From contig JALHNJ010000012.1 of NCBI GenBank assembly GCA_022843585.1, forward strand, positions 1-64,000: a stretch of DNA of 64,000 nucleotides. The letters run 5' to 3'. This stretch comes from Chitinophagaceae bacterium. Its GTDB lineage: Bacteria > Bacteroidota > Bacteroidia > Chitinophagales > Chitinophagaceae. The notes under the pieces are model-generated. The model was given only the letters and a program-made list of their open reading frames with translations. It was not told the DNA's origin and searched no databases. Below are positions 8,107 to 16,901 of the stretch, one piece after another (position 1 is the first letter of the stretch; every line of letters starts with the position of its first letter). A program made the translations under genes and the position numbers.

Positions 8107-9093
8107 ATGAAGAAAAACATAGCCCTCGTAACCGGAGGTTTTTCAGGCGAGGCGGTAATATCCTATAAAAGTGCTGTTACCATAGATATCAATCTTGACC
8201 GCAACCTTTTCAATGTTTATAAGATTGACATAAACCCGCAAGGATGGTTTTATGAACTTTCCGATGGTAGAAAATTAGAAGTTGATAAAAACGATTTTTC
8301 TCTTCAAATAGATAATCAGAAAATAAATTTTGAAGCAGTATTCATCGGCATGCACGGCACTCCGGGTGAGGATGGTAAATTGCAAGGTTATTTCGACACA
8401 CTAAAAATACCTTACACTGGTTGTAATGCCGCTACTTCCGCCCTAACTTTTAATAAACGATATGCTACAGCTATTGCCGGCACTTCAGGAATTGCTGTAG
8501 CAAAATCTGTGATCTTGATAAAAGATACTGTTGGAAGTATTGATGATGTAATCTACAACCTTAAGTTTCCTGTTTTCATTAAACCAAATAATGGCGGATC
8601 TAGCATTGGTATGTCGAAAGTAATAAGCCCCACTGATGGACTAGAAGCCGCTATTGAAAAAGCATTTAAAGAAGATGACCAGGTATTGATAGAAGAAATG
8701 ATTACCGGAAGAGAATTTACAGTAGGTGTATTTAAATCACAAGGAAATATTATTGTATTACCACTAACAGAAGTAAAAGCAGATGCAGATATGTCCTTTT
8801 TTGACTTTGAAGCAAAATACCAGGGTAAATCAACCGAAACAACACCAGCTATAGTAGATGAAATAATTGCAGATAAAGTAAGAGAGACAGCTAAGAAAGT
8901 GTATTCTGTTTTTAATTGTAAAGGAGTAGTGCGGATAGATTTTATATATAATGAAGAAACAGGGAAACCCTACATGCTGGAAGTAAATACAATACCCGGC
9001 CAAAGTGAGGCAAGCATTGTACCCCAACAGGTAAAAGCTATGGGTTGGAGCTTAAAAGAATTTTATACTAAATTGGTACAAGAAGCTTTGTAA
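8107..9093 (+). CDS. ddl: D-alanine--D-alanine ligase
   Basis: This cytoplasmic ATP-grasp ligase makes D-Ala-D-Ala for peptidoglycan precursors. Family blocks are IALVTGGFSGE near the N-terminus, GMHGTPGEDGKLQGYFD, KPNNGGSSIGMSKV (ATP grasp), and the metal- and substrate-binding MLEVNTIPGQSEASIVPQQ at the end. I choose the ATG at 8107 (328 residues), because the family starts at this point; an in-frame start at 8047 would add 20 residues not expected in the family. A weak AATATTTG -7-like box lies near 8070. A PASTA protein follows within 35 bases. Confidence 0.95.
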   Translation: MKKNIALVTGGFSGEAVISYKSAVTIDINLDRNLFNVYKIDINPQGWFYELSDGRKLEVDKNDFSLQIDNQKINFEAVFIGMHGTPGEDGKLQGYFDTLKIPYTGCNAATSALTFNKRYATAIAGTSGIAVAKSVILIKDTVGSIDDVIYNLKFPVFIKPNNGGSSIGMSKVISPTDGLEAAIEKAFKEDDQVLIEEMITGREFTVGVFKSQGNIIVLPLTEVKADADMSFFDFEAKYQGKSTETTPAIVDEIIADKVRETAKKVYSVFNCKGVVRIDFIYNEETGKPYMLEVNTIPGQSEASIVPQQVKAMGWSLKEFYTKLVQEAL

Positions 9094-9127
9094 TAAAGTT
9101 GAAATTTTAAAATTCAAAAATCACACT

Positions 9128-9952
9128 GTGTTTAAATTTCTTACACATCGTCCTTTGTGGGTTAATATTCTGGTAGGAATTATTCTTGCTATTGGCATTT
9201 TTGCTTTATTCCTGCTTTCATTAAACTGGCTTACCGGGCATGGAAAGGCTGCCACCGTTCCATCTGTGTCGGGCAAAAATTATGAAGAAGCAAAAAGTAT
9301 ATTAAAGAAAGCTGGCTTTGATGTGGAGATACAGGATTCTGTGTATGTTGATACAGCCAGGCCGCTAAGTGTAATCAGGCAAATACCTGATGCAGACGAA
9401 GTGGTGAAATCAAACAGAACGGTTTTTTTAATTATCAGTCGGGCTGTACCGCCAGAAATGGAAATGCCAAATCTTGTTGGGTATAGTTTTAGAAATGCTG
9501 AAATGGTACTTAAGAATATGGATTTGAAAATTGGCGATACAACTTTTAAACCTGACTTTGCAAAAAATGCTGTGCTGGAGCAATGGTATAACGGGGCATT
9601 AATAACAGCAGGTACAAAAATCAGGAAAGGAAGTACGGTTTCTCTTGTTTTGGGAGATGGCGTTGGGAAAAGAGAGTTTGCAGTTCCTGTAATAACCGGG
9701 ATGACCTTTGCAGAGGCAAAAGAATTGTTGGAAGGAGCAGGGCTTGGTATTGGTGCGATTGTAGCTGATGTAAATGTTACTGACACAATAAATGCATATA
9801 TCTATAAACAAAACCCTGAACGATTTGATGACGAAAAAAGATTGCTTCGCATTCGTTCCGGACAATTAATGGATGTATGGCTTCAAATTGATAAACCCGT
9901 GAAGGATAGTACCAAAAAAGAACCCGAGTCAACGGATCTTTTACCACTATAA
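9128..9952 (+). CDS. Membrane-anchored PASTA-domain protein
   Basis: The 274-residue protein has one N-terminal transmembrane helix (about 13-36) and three PASTA domains (about 42-110, 112-180, 182-255), each opening with a P.(V/L).G..(Y/F)..A motif. PASTA domains bind peptidoglycan or muropeptides in kinases and PBPs; here no kinase or transpeptidase domain is attached, so it is probably a cell-wall-sensing or scaffolding protein facing the periplasm. The start is GTG. It lies 34 bases after ddl, which fits joint expression with peptidoglycan precursor synthesis. Confidence 0.85.
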   Translation: MFKFLTHRPLWVNILVGIILAIGIFALFLLSLNWLTGHGKAATVPSVSGKNYEEAKSILKKAGFDVEIQDSVYVDTARPLSVIRQIPDADEVVKSNRTVFLIISRAVPPEMEMPNLVGYSFRNAEMVLKNMDLKIGDTTFKPDFAKNAVLEQWYNGALITAGTKIRKGSTVSLVLGDGVGKREFAVPVITGMTFAEAKELLEGAGLGIGAIVADVNVTDTINAYIYKQNPERFDDEKRLLRIRSGQLMDVWLQIDKPVKDSTKKEPESTDLLPL

Positions 9953-9961
9953 ATAAATTTT

Positions 9962-10273
9962 ATGCAGAATATTTCAGTAGAACAATTAAAAGCCAGAATG
10001 GATGCCGGCGAAAAATTAAATTTATTTGATTGCCGTGAGCCGCATGAGTATGCAGAGTTTAATATCGGGGCTACATTAATTCCCTTGGGGAAAATTCAAT
10101 CTATGCAGATTGATGAGTTAGAAGATTTGAAAGATGAAGAAGTGATCATTCATTGTAGAAGTGGCAACCGTAGCGGGCAAGCCTGCCTTTTTTTGGATGC
10201 CATCGGATTTAAAAATACCTGGAATGTAACTGGTGGAATGTTGGATTGGCAGGAGAAGTTTGGAACCAAATAA
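9962..10273 (+). CDS. Single-domain rhodanese-like protein
   Basis: A 103-residue rhodanese domain with the active-site loop HCRSGNRS (Cys65) and the upstream DCREPHEYAEFNI block. Such proteins carry sulfane sulfur as a persulfide. It has no signal peptide. It begins nine bases after the PASTA gene stop and is probably cotranscribed with ddl and the PASTA gene. The sulfur acceptor cannot be told from sequence. Confidence 0.88.
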   Translation: MQNISVEQLKARMDAGEKLNLFDCREPHEYAEFNIGATLIPLGKIQSMQIDELEDLKDEEVIIHCRSGNRSGQACLFLDAIGFKNTWNVTGGMLDWQEKFGTK

Positions 10274-10296
10274 AAGTCCGAAAGACAGTAAAGACT

Positions 10297-10353
10297 GAAA
10301 GTCCGGAGTATAGTACGAAATAATTGATTATTTCTTCTTAATTCCGGACTTTC
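10297..10353. terminator. Large double hairpin between convergent genes
   Basis: The outer stem GAAAGTCCGGA (10297-10307) / TCCGGACTTTC (10343-10353) encloses an inner stem GAAATAAT (10317-10324) / ATTATTTC (10327-10334). It sits between the rhodanese and the TonB receptor and probably terminates both. A partial extra copy of the arm, AAAGTCCGAAAG, lies just upstream at 10273-10284. Confidence 0.65.
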
Positions 10354-10364
10354 CAACTTTTGAC

Positions 10365-12533
10365 CTATAACTTTACGTTCAAGCTCAGCATAAAATTTCT
10401 TCCCGTCATTGGGAAATAGAAATTCTCGGTTACCGTTTCTCCGCCTACAAAATAACTATATGTATAACCATTCGGCTCATACTTTTTTCCTAAAAGATTA
10501 TTTACCTGCCCGATGATGTTTACTTCTTTTAGCCAGTTGGTTTTGAAAGTATAAATGGCTCGTACATCTTGTACATAAAATGAATTCAACGAACGGCGAT
10601 CATTTTCCGTATTATCTAAATATTGTTTGCTCACATATTTGCTTAAGAAACTCAACTCCACATTTTTTATTGGAAGAAGATTGATCGTTGCACCGCCCAC
10701 CACAGCAGGAGAGAAGGCAATGTCAGCTGATTGAAAAGTAGTAGTCTTCTGACCGCCATTATCATAATCATCAATAAACTCCGTAAAATCTTTTACTTTA
10801 TTCTTACTTAAGGCCAGATTACCCGCAATATTCACCCAAGAGTTGAATTTAATTGCACCTTGCAGCTCAACTCCCAACCGATAACTCTCAGGAATATTTG
10901 TTCTTGTGTAGGCGCCAACATCATTAACCTTTCCTGTTAATACCAATTGGTTATCATAACTCATGTAATAGAATGTTGCCGATAAATTATAGTTGGCTTT
11001 TCTTTTCTCAATTGAAGCTTCTATATCATGCAAACGTTCTGGCTTTGGCATTTGAGATGCACCTGCTTCAAAATCATCACGGTTGGGTTCTTTTGCAGCA
11101 ACGCCGTAGGATGCATAAGCGTTCCATCCATTCTTGTTATAGCTTATTCCAAATTTTGGGTTGAAGAAATTATAATTGTTATCAACTGATAATGATGGAT
11201 TGTCTCTAAAACCATTGATTGCATAACCAACATGGCGGTATTGCAGATCCGTAAAGAGATTCCAGTTTTCTGGTAATTGTTGCTGCCATTTGGTGTAAAT
11301 ATTAAAATCAGATTTATCGGCCTTGTTATCATACCATTTATAAGCAGGTTCTGGCAAGCCTCCGTTTGATGACCATATTAATTTACCATAATGTTTGCCA
11401 TCGTATTTTGTGTATGCACCACCAACAACTAACTGTGTGTTTTTCTTCTTGTATTGTAAGGAAAAGATATTGCCATAAAAATAATTATCTAACCAAAGCT
11501 GCCGTACAAAATCAGATTCTGTAATACTGGTGCCACCAATAACAGGATTTGGCAAACCAAATTCTGCATACTCTCTTTCTGCTTTATACTGTTCGTAATA
11601 GCCTTTGCCTCTTGTTAAAAACAGGGCGGTATTAAACGTTAGGGGCCTGGAAAGTTCTTGATTAAAGAAAAGTTGATAATGCGTTTGGCTATAATTATCA
11701 ACTTCATTCTCATATGGCTCTCCCGGTTTTTCCATCCCACCATAATTGATAGTACGGTTGCCATTTCTTAAATCTGTTTCTGACACACCATTCCAGGCCT
11801 GGTAGGTTTTTTCCTTGCCTGTAAAAATATTTAACCGAACAGTTGCTTTTGTGCTCAGGTAAGCGGCAGATAAATAGACGGAACTTAGATCACTCGTTGC
11901 CCGGTCTATATAACCATCACTGTTTATTTTAGAAAGTCTTGCATCAACAGTAAAATGATTGTTTAATAAGCCAGTTCCAACTTTTACTGTGTTCTTCCAA
12001 CTGTTAAAAGACCCATAGCTATTATTGATTTCCGCAAAGGCTTCTTTGTTCACTTCATTTGTACTCATGTTAATGCTTGCACCAAATGCCCCTGCACCGT
12101 TTGATGAAGTACCTGCACCTCTTTGTACCTGGATAGAATAGACAGAGGAACTAAAGTCAGGAAGGTTTACAAAAAATGTTCCCTGGCTTTCAGCATCATT
12201 GTACGGAATTCCATTTAGTGTAACATTAATTCTCGTTGCATCCGTTCCCCTGATTCGGATGCCGGTGTAGCCAATTCCATTTCCGGCATCGGCATTAATA
12301 ACAACTGATGGAGTTTGGTTCAGCAAAAAAGGAATGTCTCGTCCCTGGTTTAGTTTGCTGATCTCTTTTTTAGAAATATTGGTTTTAGTAAATGGCGAAT
12401 TCTCGCCGGCACGAATAGCCCTGATTTCAACAGGAGTGAGTGTGTAGAAGCTGTCTTTTACAGGTTCTGTTTGTTGCGAAAATGATGCGGTTGCAGTTAA
12501 TACAATACAACCAAGCACAATAATCCTCTTCAT
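10365..12533 (-). CDS. TonB-dependent outer-membrane receptor under TPP riboswitch control
   Basis: This 722-residue protein has a signal peptide (1-19, ending FSQQ), a plug domain near 45-165 (PSVVINADAGNGIGYTGIRIRGTDATRINVT region, described by position) and a 22-strand-type barrel ending in an aromatic C-terminus (NFMLSLNVKL). There is no SusC-type carboxypeptidase-like N-terminal domain. A TPP riboswitch directly upstream predicts repression when thiamin pyrophosphate is abundant. The receptor is therefore probably for thiamin or a precursor such as HMP, like the thiamin-regulated receptors described in the CFB group. The ligand is inferred from regulation, not from the barrel sequence. 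Confidence 0.9.
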   Translation of the reverse strand: MKRIIVLGCIVLTATASFSQQTEPVKDSFYTLTPVEIRAIRAGENSPFTKTNISKKEISKLNQGRDIPFLLNQTPSVVINADAGNGIGYTGIRIRGTDATRINVTLNGIPYNDAESQGTFFVNLPDFSSSVYSIQVQRGAGTSSNGAGAFGASINMSTNEVNKEAFAEINNSYGSFNSWKNTVKVGTGLLNNHFTVDARLSKINSDGYIDRATSDLSSVYLSAAYLSTKATVRLNIFTGKEKTYQAWNGVSETDLRNGNRTINYGGMEKPGEPYENEVDNYSQTHYQLFFNQELSRPLTFNTALFLTRGKGYYEQYKAEREYAEFGLPNPVIGGTSITESDFVRQLWLDNYFYGNIFSLQYKKKNTQLVVGGAYTKYDGKHYGKLIWSSNGGLPEPAYKWYDNKADKSDFNIYTKWQQQLPENWNLFTDLQYRHVGYAINGFRDNPSLSVDNNYNFFNPKFGISYNKNGWNAYASYGVAAKEPNRDDFEAGASQMPKPERLHDIEASIEKRKANYNLSATFYYMSYDNQLVLTGKVNDVGAYTRTNIPESYRLGVELQGAIKFNSWVNIAGNLALSKNKVKDFTEFIDDYDNGGQKTTTFQSADIAFSPAVVGGATINLLPIKNVELSFLSKYVSKQYLDNTENDRRSLNSFYVQDVRAIYTFKTNWLKEVNIIGQVNNLLGKKYEPNGYTYSYFVGGETVTENFYFPMTGRNFMLSLNVKL

Positions 12534-12593
12534 TTTTTAATGTTTTACAGGTTAAAAAATAAGAGGGAAATGCTGTGGAGAAAGGTCAATAGT

Positions 12594-12712
12594 TGAAATC
12601 CTTCCCTACGCAGGCATTACCCTGACCAGGTTAAACGGGTATAATCTCAGTCCAAACACTGAGCTTGGCGAAGTGAACTTCGTTTTACTCGGTGTTCAAA
12701 CACCCCGGGAAC
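12594..12712 (-). promoter_or_regulatory. TPP (THI element) riboswitch
   Basis: Read on the minus strand, the aptamer opens with CCGGGGTGTT, carries a hairpin GAAGTTCACTTC (variable P3 arm), the conserved CTGAGA, then ACCTGGTCAGGGTAATGCC and GCGTAGGGAAGG. These are the conserved THI-box parts in the right order. About 60 bases separate it from the receptor ATG, and I see no strong intrinsic terminator there, so control may act on translation or by another route. Confidence 0.95.
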
Positions 12713-12757
12713 ACTGTGAATTAAAGCCTTTTACGTCTAAAAGGCTAAGAACTGGCA

Positions 12758-12765
12758 CAAAAATA
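12758..12765 (-). promoter_or_regulatory. -7 element upstream of the TPP riboswitch
   Basis: The minus strand reads TATTTTTG. An 8-bp hairpin AGCCTTTT/AAAAGGCT (12725-12746) lies between it and the aptamer and would be at the extreme 5' end of the transcript. Confidence 0.5.
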
Positions 12766-12835
12766 AGTCTAAAAATTTATCAAACTGCTGTAACTTTTCT
12801 ACCCTGCTTTTCGTATCACTTCTAAACCAACAAAA

Positions 12836-13555
12836 ATGAAGAAGTTATTGTTATCCTTTTTACTAGTTGCTATTACAACTCCATTTATCAATGCCCAGAA
12901 AGTCATCAATGATGCGAACGCTGAAAAAAGAGCCGTGAATGGATTTCATGGTATTCATGTGGCAACAGGAATAGACCTGGTACTAACAGCTGGGAATACT
13001 GAAGAAGTTGCGGTTAGTGCAGCAACTACTGAATTTCGGGATAAGATTATTACAAGGGTAGAAAATGGGATTCTAAAAATTTATTACGAAACTAAAACGG
13101 GTGCTGTCAATAAAAGAAAAGAAACCAAAGATTTAAAAGCATATGTATCATACAAATCCTTAGACAATTTATATGTGTCAACGGGAGCTGAGTTAACTAT
13201 CAATGGAATATTGAAATCAACTAAACTTAGTATGACCGTTAATACTGGAGCATTGGTTTCTGGTGAAGTGTATATCGAGAAATTAAAAGTTGACCAAAGT
13301 ACAGGCTCAAAAGTTACATTGTCCGGTAAAGCTGGTACGTTAGAAGTTGATGGTTCTACTGGTAGTAAATTTAAAGGAGAGGATATGAACACAACTGTTT
13401 CAAACGTTACGGTAAGTACAGGAGCAATTGTTTCCGTAAGTGCAGAAAAAGAATTACAAGTAAAAGCAAGTACTGGTGGAAATGTAAAATATAAAGGGGC
13501 CCCTTCTATTCGTGATATAAAAAAGAGTACAGGTGGTTCTGTTACCAAAATTTAA
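12836..13555 (+). CDS. Secreted head-GIN (DUF2807) domain protein, STG-ladder type
   Basis: The 239-residue protein has a signal peptide (1-20, ending INAQ) followed by a head-GIN-type DUF2807 domain, a parallel beta-solenoid fold of unknown role found widely in Bacteroidota. STG-type triplets (STGAE, NTGAL, STGSK, STGSK, STGAI, STGGN, STGGS) recur about every 20 residues, as expected for one ladder position per coil. A 34-base gap separates it from a paralogue with the same layout. It is probably exported to the periplasm or cell surface. Confidence 0.8.
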   Translation: MKKLLLSFLLVAITTPFINAQKVINDANAEKRAVNGFHGIHVATGIDLVLTAGNTEEVAVSAATTEFRDKIITRVENGILKIYYETKTGAVNKRKETKDLKAYVSYKSLDNLYVSTGAELTINGILKSTKLSMTVNTGALVSGEVYIEKLKVDQSTGSKVTLSGKAGTLEVDGSTGSKFKGEDMNTTVSNVTVSTGAIVSVSAEKELQVKASTGGNVKYKGAPSIRDIKKSTGGSVTKI

Positions 13556-13589
13556 ATATTAAGCATTAAAAAATACTAAATCAACAGTG

Positions 13590-14294
13590 ATGAAAAAAAT
13601 TGCAACGATTCTATCAGTTCTGTTTATCAGTGTAAACTTAACAGCTCAGCAGGTTAACGATCCTAATGCAGAAGTAAGAACTGTAAAAGATTATCATGGT
13701 ATCAGTGTTTCCAATGCGTTTGATGTTTATTTGAGTCAGGGAAATGAAGAAGCAGTAGCTGTTAGTGCAGCAAGCACAAAAGACCGTGACATGATCAAAG
13801 TAGAAGTGAAAAACGGCATTCTGCATATTTCGTTAGATAACGATTGGAAATGGACGAAAGGAAACAAAAAACTGAAAGCTTATATTTCGTTCAAACAAAT
13901 TGATCAGTTAAAAGTAAGTGGTGCTTGTGATGTATATATTTCCGGAGTACTAAAAGCTGATGCATTAAGTATTAACCAATCTGGTGCCAGCGATATTAAA
14001 GGAGCATTGGATGTAAACAAATTAACGGTTGATCTTAGCGGTGCTTCTGATATGACCGTAACAGGGAAAGCAACCCAGGTGTCAGTAGAAGCAAGTGGTG
14101 CCAGTGACTTTAAAGGGTATGATCTGATTACCGAAATATGTGATGCAAGAGCAAGTGGTGCCAGCGATATTAGAATTACAGTAAACAAAGAATTATCTGC
14201 ACAAGCAAGTGGTGCCAGCGATGTTAAATACAGAGGAAACGGAACTACTAAAGATATCAAGAGTAGTGGTTCAAGCAGCGTTTCAAAAGGTTAG
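13590..14294 (+). CDS. Secreted head-GIN (DUF2807) domain protein, SGASD-ladder type
   Basis: This is a tandem paralogue of the preceding gene: signal peptide (1-19, ending LTAQ), the same opening (NDPNAEVRTVKDYHGI) and the same length. Its ladder residues are SGASD instead of STG, repeated in at least four coils, with an 18-base direct DNA repeat around 14152 and 14207. The ATG at 13590 is preferred over the adjacent GTG at 13587. The pair probably arose by duplication; function is unknown. Confidence 0.8.
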   Translation: MKKIATILSVLFISVNLTAQQVNDPNAEVRTVKDYHGISVSNAFDVYLSQGNEEAVAVSAASTKDRDMIKVEVKNGILHISLDNDWKWTKGNKKLKAYISFKQIDQLKVSGACDVYISGVLKADALSINQSGASDIKGALDVNKLTVDLSGASDMTVTGKATQVSVEASGASDFKGYDLITEICDARASGASDIRITVNKELSAQASGASDVKYRGNGTTKDIKSSGSSSVSKG

Positions 14295-14323
14295 TTAAGC
14301 GAGAATAAAAGAGAGCAAGTCCC

Positions 14324-14348
14324 GCCGGAACATCGTTCCGGCTTTTTT
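14324..14348 (+). terminator. Terminator after the GIN pair
   Basis: An 8-bp stem GCCGGAAC/GTTCCGGC with a 3-base loop is followed by six T residues. It isolates the GIN genes from the tRNA promoter. Confidence 0.9.
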
Positions 14349-14381
14349 ATGGAAGTAATTCCAACATAGCGATGTTTTTTG

Positions 14382-14413
14382 TTTGGAAAATAAGCTCCAT
14401 ACGGCTACCTTTG
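14382..14413 (+). promoter_or_regulatory. Promoter of tRNA-fMet
   Basis: TTTG (14382-14385), exactly 20 bp, then TACCTTTG (14406-14413): a full match to the Bacteroidota -33/-7 consensus. Only three bases separate the box from the first base of the mature tRNA. Confidence 0.9.
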
Positions 14414-14416
14414 CAC

Positions 14417-14488
<72 letters not shown>

Positions 14489-14494
14489 CTACGA

Positions 14495-14536
14495 GTAAGC
14501 CATCCACCCATTGGTGAGTGGCTTATTTAATTTTCC
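14495..14536 (+). terminator. Likely terminator after tRNA-fMet
   Basis: GTAAGCCA and TGGCTTAT form an 8-bp stem with a partly paired interior (CCAC/GTG), followed by an A/T-rich TTAATTTT tract. Confidence 0.6.
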
Positions 14537-14635
14537 GGAACAGTTGCACTTCAACTGGCAAGGATTGATTACCTCCTTCTTTTCTTGTAGCCCCGTATCC
14601 GGGGTAGGTGAAGTATGCAGCTTTAACCATTTTTG

Positions 14636-15502
14636 ATGAAATCAGGTTTTGTAAACATATTTGGAAGACCCAATGCTGGCAAAAGCACTCTGTTGAATGC
14701 ATTGATGGGTGAGAAGTTGGCTATCGTTTCTCATAAAGTACAAACGACAAGGCATCGCATTAAAGGAATTCTAACCGAAAAAGAATACCAGATTATTTTT
14801 TCTGATACGCCTGGCATTATTGAGCCGAAGTATAAGCTGCACGAAAAAATGATGGCTGCTGTTAAAGGTGCTTTAGAAGATGCAGATGTGGCATTGCTGA
14901 TTGTAGATGTAAAAGAAAAATGGGAAGAATGTGATGCAATATTCTCTGCATTAAAATTAAGAGTACCTGCAGTTGTAGTGTTGAATAAAATTGATTTGGC
15001 AAGCGAAGCCACTATAAAAGAAGCAGTAGATTTTTTTGCTGCAAAATCTTACTGCAAGAAAGTAATTACCATTTCAGCCTTATCAGGGATCAATAAAAAG
15101 AAACTGATAAACGGGTTACTGGAGTTTTTACCTGAAGGTGAACCATTTTATGATGGTGATGATATATCGGATTTGAATACCAAGTTTTTTGTAAGTGAAA
15201 TAATAAGAGAAAAAATTTATGAACAGGCGCATGATGAATTGCCCTATCATACTGCGGTGCTGGTAAGAGAGTATAAAGAAAAAACAACCTTGGTCAAAAT
15301 TGTTGCTGATATTATCGTTCACAGAGAAACACAAAAGGCAATATTGATTGGTGATAAAGGTTCGATGATAAAAAAATTAGGCACTGAAGCCAGAAAAGAT
15401 ATTGAAGCATTCATTCAGCAAAAAGTTTTTTTAGAACTGTTTGTAAAAGTGAAACCGAAGTGGAGAGAGAATGATTTGCAACTAAAAGAATATGGTTATT
15501 AA
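14636..15502 (+). CDS. era: GTPase Era
   Basis: A 288-residue GTPase needed for 30S subunit maturation. The G1 loop GRPNAGKST, G3 DTPG and G4 NKID are visible, followed by a C-terminal KH domain (about 200-285) that binds the 3' end of 16S rRNA. The ATG at 14636 fits family starts; a TTG directly before it would add one residue. It is followed after ten bases by der, so the two ribosome-assembly GTPases probably form one unit. Confidence 0.96.
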   Translation: MKSGFVNIFGRPNAGKSTLLNALMGEKLAIVSHKVQTTRHRIKGILTEKEYQIIFSDTPGIIEPKYKLHEKMMAAVKGALEDADVALLIVDVKEKWEECDAIFSALKLRVPAVVVLNKIDLASEATIKEAVDFFAAKSYCKKVITISALSGINKKKLINGLLEFLPEGEPFYDGDDISDLNTKFFVSEIIREKIYEQAHDELPYHTAVLVREYKEKTTLVKIVADIIVHRETQKAILIGDKGSMIKKLGTEARKDIEAFIQQKVFLELFVKVKPKWRENDLQLKEYGY

Positions 15503-15512
15503 TAATTAAGAT

Positions 15513-16826
15513 ATGTCGTTTACATTAGCAATAGTTGGAAGACCCAATGTAGGGAAGAGTACCCTGTTCAATCGTTTATTAGAACAACGTAAAGCCATTG
15601 TGGATGATGAAAGTGGTGTTACCCGTGACCGCCAGTACGGGATTAGTGATTGGAATGGGAAGAGCTTTAACGTAATTGATACCGGTGGTTTTGTTGCAGG
15701 AAGCGAGGATATTTTTGAAAAAGAAATTGCAAAGCAAGTTTTGGTAGCAGTAGAAGAAGCAAATGCGATTGTATTTGTTGTAGATGCACATACAGGACTT
15801 ATAGATTTAGATGATTCGGTAGCACAAATACTTCGTAAAAGCCCAAAGCCGGTTTTTTTGGTAGTAAACAAAGTAGATAACAATGAACGGTTAATGGAAG
15901 CAGCCGAATTTTATGCACTGGGCTTTGAGCATATTTTTTTTATTGCCGCTGCGAGTGGAAGTGGCACCGGAGAATTACTTGATGCAGTGGCTGATCTTAT
16001 TATTGAAGACTCGTCAGAGCAAATAGCAGAGATGGACGCTTTGCCAAAGTTTGCCATTATTGGTCAGCCCAATGTTGGTAAGTCATCTTTGTTGAATGCC
16101 TTGATCGGGGAGGAGAGAACCATTGTGAGTACTATTGCAGGAACAACAAGAGATTCAATTCACACCCACTATAATTTATTTCAGAAAGAATTTGTTCTGA
16201 TTGATACAGCTGGTATTCGCCGCAAAGCAAAAGTGCATGAAGACCTGGAATTTTATTCTGTGATCAGAGCCATCAAAGCATTGGATGAAGCAGATGTTTG
16301 TTTGTTGTTGCTGGATGCTGAAAAAGGTGTAACAGCACAAGATTTAAATATTTTTAGCCTTGCTGTTAAGAAAGGAAAAGGAGTAGTTGTATTGGTTAAC
16401 AAATGGGATTTGGTCGATAAAGAAACCAATACAGCAAAAGACCAGGAGAAGGAAATCAAGAAACGACTGGCTCCATTCTCCGATGTCCCAATACTTTTTG
16501 TTTCTGCAAAAGAAAAAACAAGAATTTTTAAAGCCATTGAAATCGGACTTGAGGTTTATGAAAACCGCAAGCAAAAAATTTCTACTTCTTCTTTAAACGA
16601 TATAATGCTGAAAGCTATTCAGTCATACAATCCGCCAGTAGTAAGAGGTCATCCGATCAAAATAAAATTCATCACCCAGTTGCCAACGGCAGTTCCATCA
16701 TTTGCATTCTTCTGTAATTTTCCGGATGATATTAAAACACCATATAGGAATTATTTAGAGAATCAGCTACGACAGAATTATAACTTAACTGGTGTTCCTG
16801 TCCGGATATTTTTTAGAAAGAAGTAA
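15513..16826 (+). CDS. der: GTPase Der (EngA)
   Basis: This 437-residue protein has the diagnostic two GTPase domains in tandem: G1 GRPNVGKST near residue 8 and GQPNVGKSS near residue 185, each with DTGG/DTAG and NKVD/NKWD motifs. A C-terminal KH-like domain (about 350-437) ends in VRIFFRKK. Der acts in 50S subunit assembly. The length is normal for the family. Confidence 0.96.
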   Translation: MSFTLAIVGRPNVGKSTLFNRLLEQRKAIVDDESGVTRDRQYGISDWNGKSFNVIDTGGFVAGSEDIFEKEIAKQVLVAVEEANAIVFVVDAHTGLIDLDDSVAQILRKSPKPVFLVVNKVDNNERLMEAAEFYALGFEHIFFIAAASGSGTGELLDAVADLIIEDSSEQIAEMDALPKFAIIGQPNVGKSSLLNALIGEERTIVSTIAGTTRDSIHTHYNLFQKEFVLIDTAGIRRKAKVHEDLEFYSVIRAIKALDEADVCLLLLDAEKGVTAQDLNIFSLAVKKGKGVVVLVNKWDLVDKETNTAKDQEKEIKKRLAPFSDVPILFVSAKEKTRIFKAIEIGLEVYENRKQKISTSSLNDIMLKAIQSYNPPVVRGHPIKIKFITQLPTAVPSFAFFCNFPDDIKTPYRNYLENQLRQNYNLTGVPVRIFFRKK

Positions 16827-16901
16827 GAAATTATAGGAATAGAGGAAGATAGCAATTAAGCTGGTGTTAAGTTGTTTCCTGATAATTGGTCTAATTATCA
16901 A

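Noticed and set aside
9280-9865. Long antisense frames opposite the PASTA gene
   Set aside because: They lie fully inside a well-supported gene, show no family motifs and have low-complexity Ser/Phe-rich translations typical of shadow frames. The same applies to frames opposite both GIN genes, DegP, EF-G and the ribosomal genes.
14588-14606. CCCCG/CGGGG hairpin upstream of era
   Set aside because: It is a short stem with no T tract and no clear regulatory partner; it could be a chance or repeat-derived hairpin.
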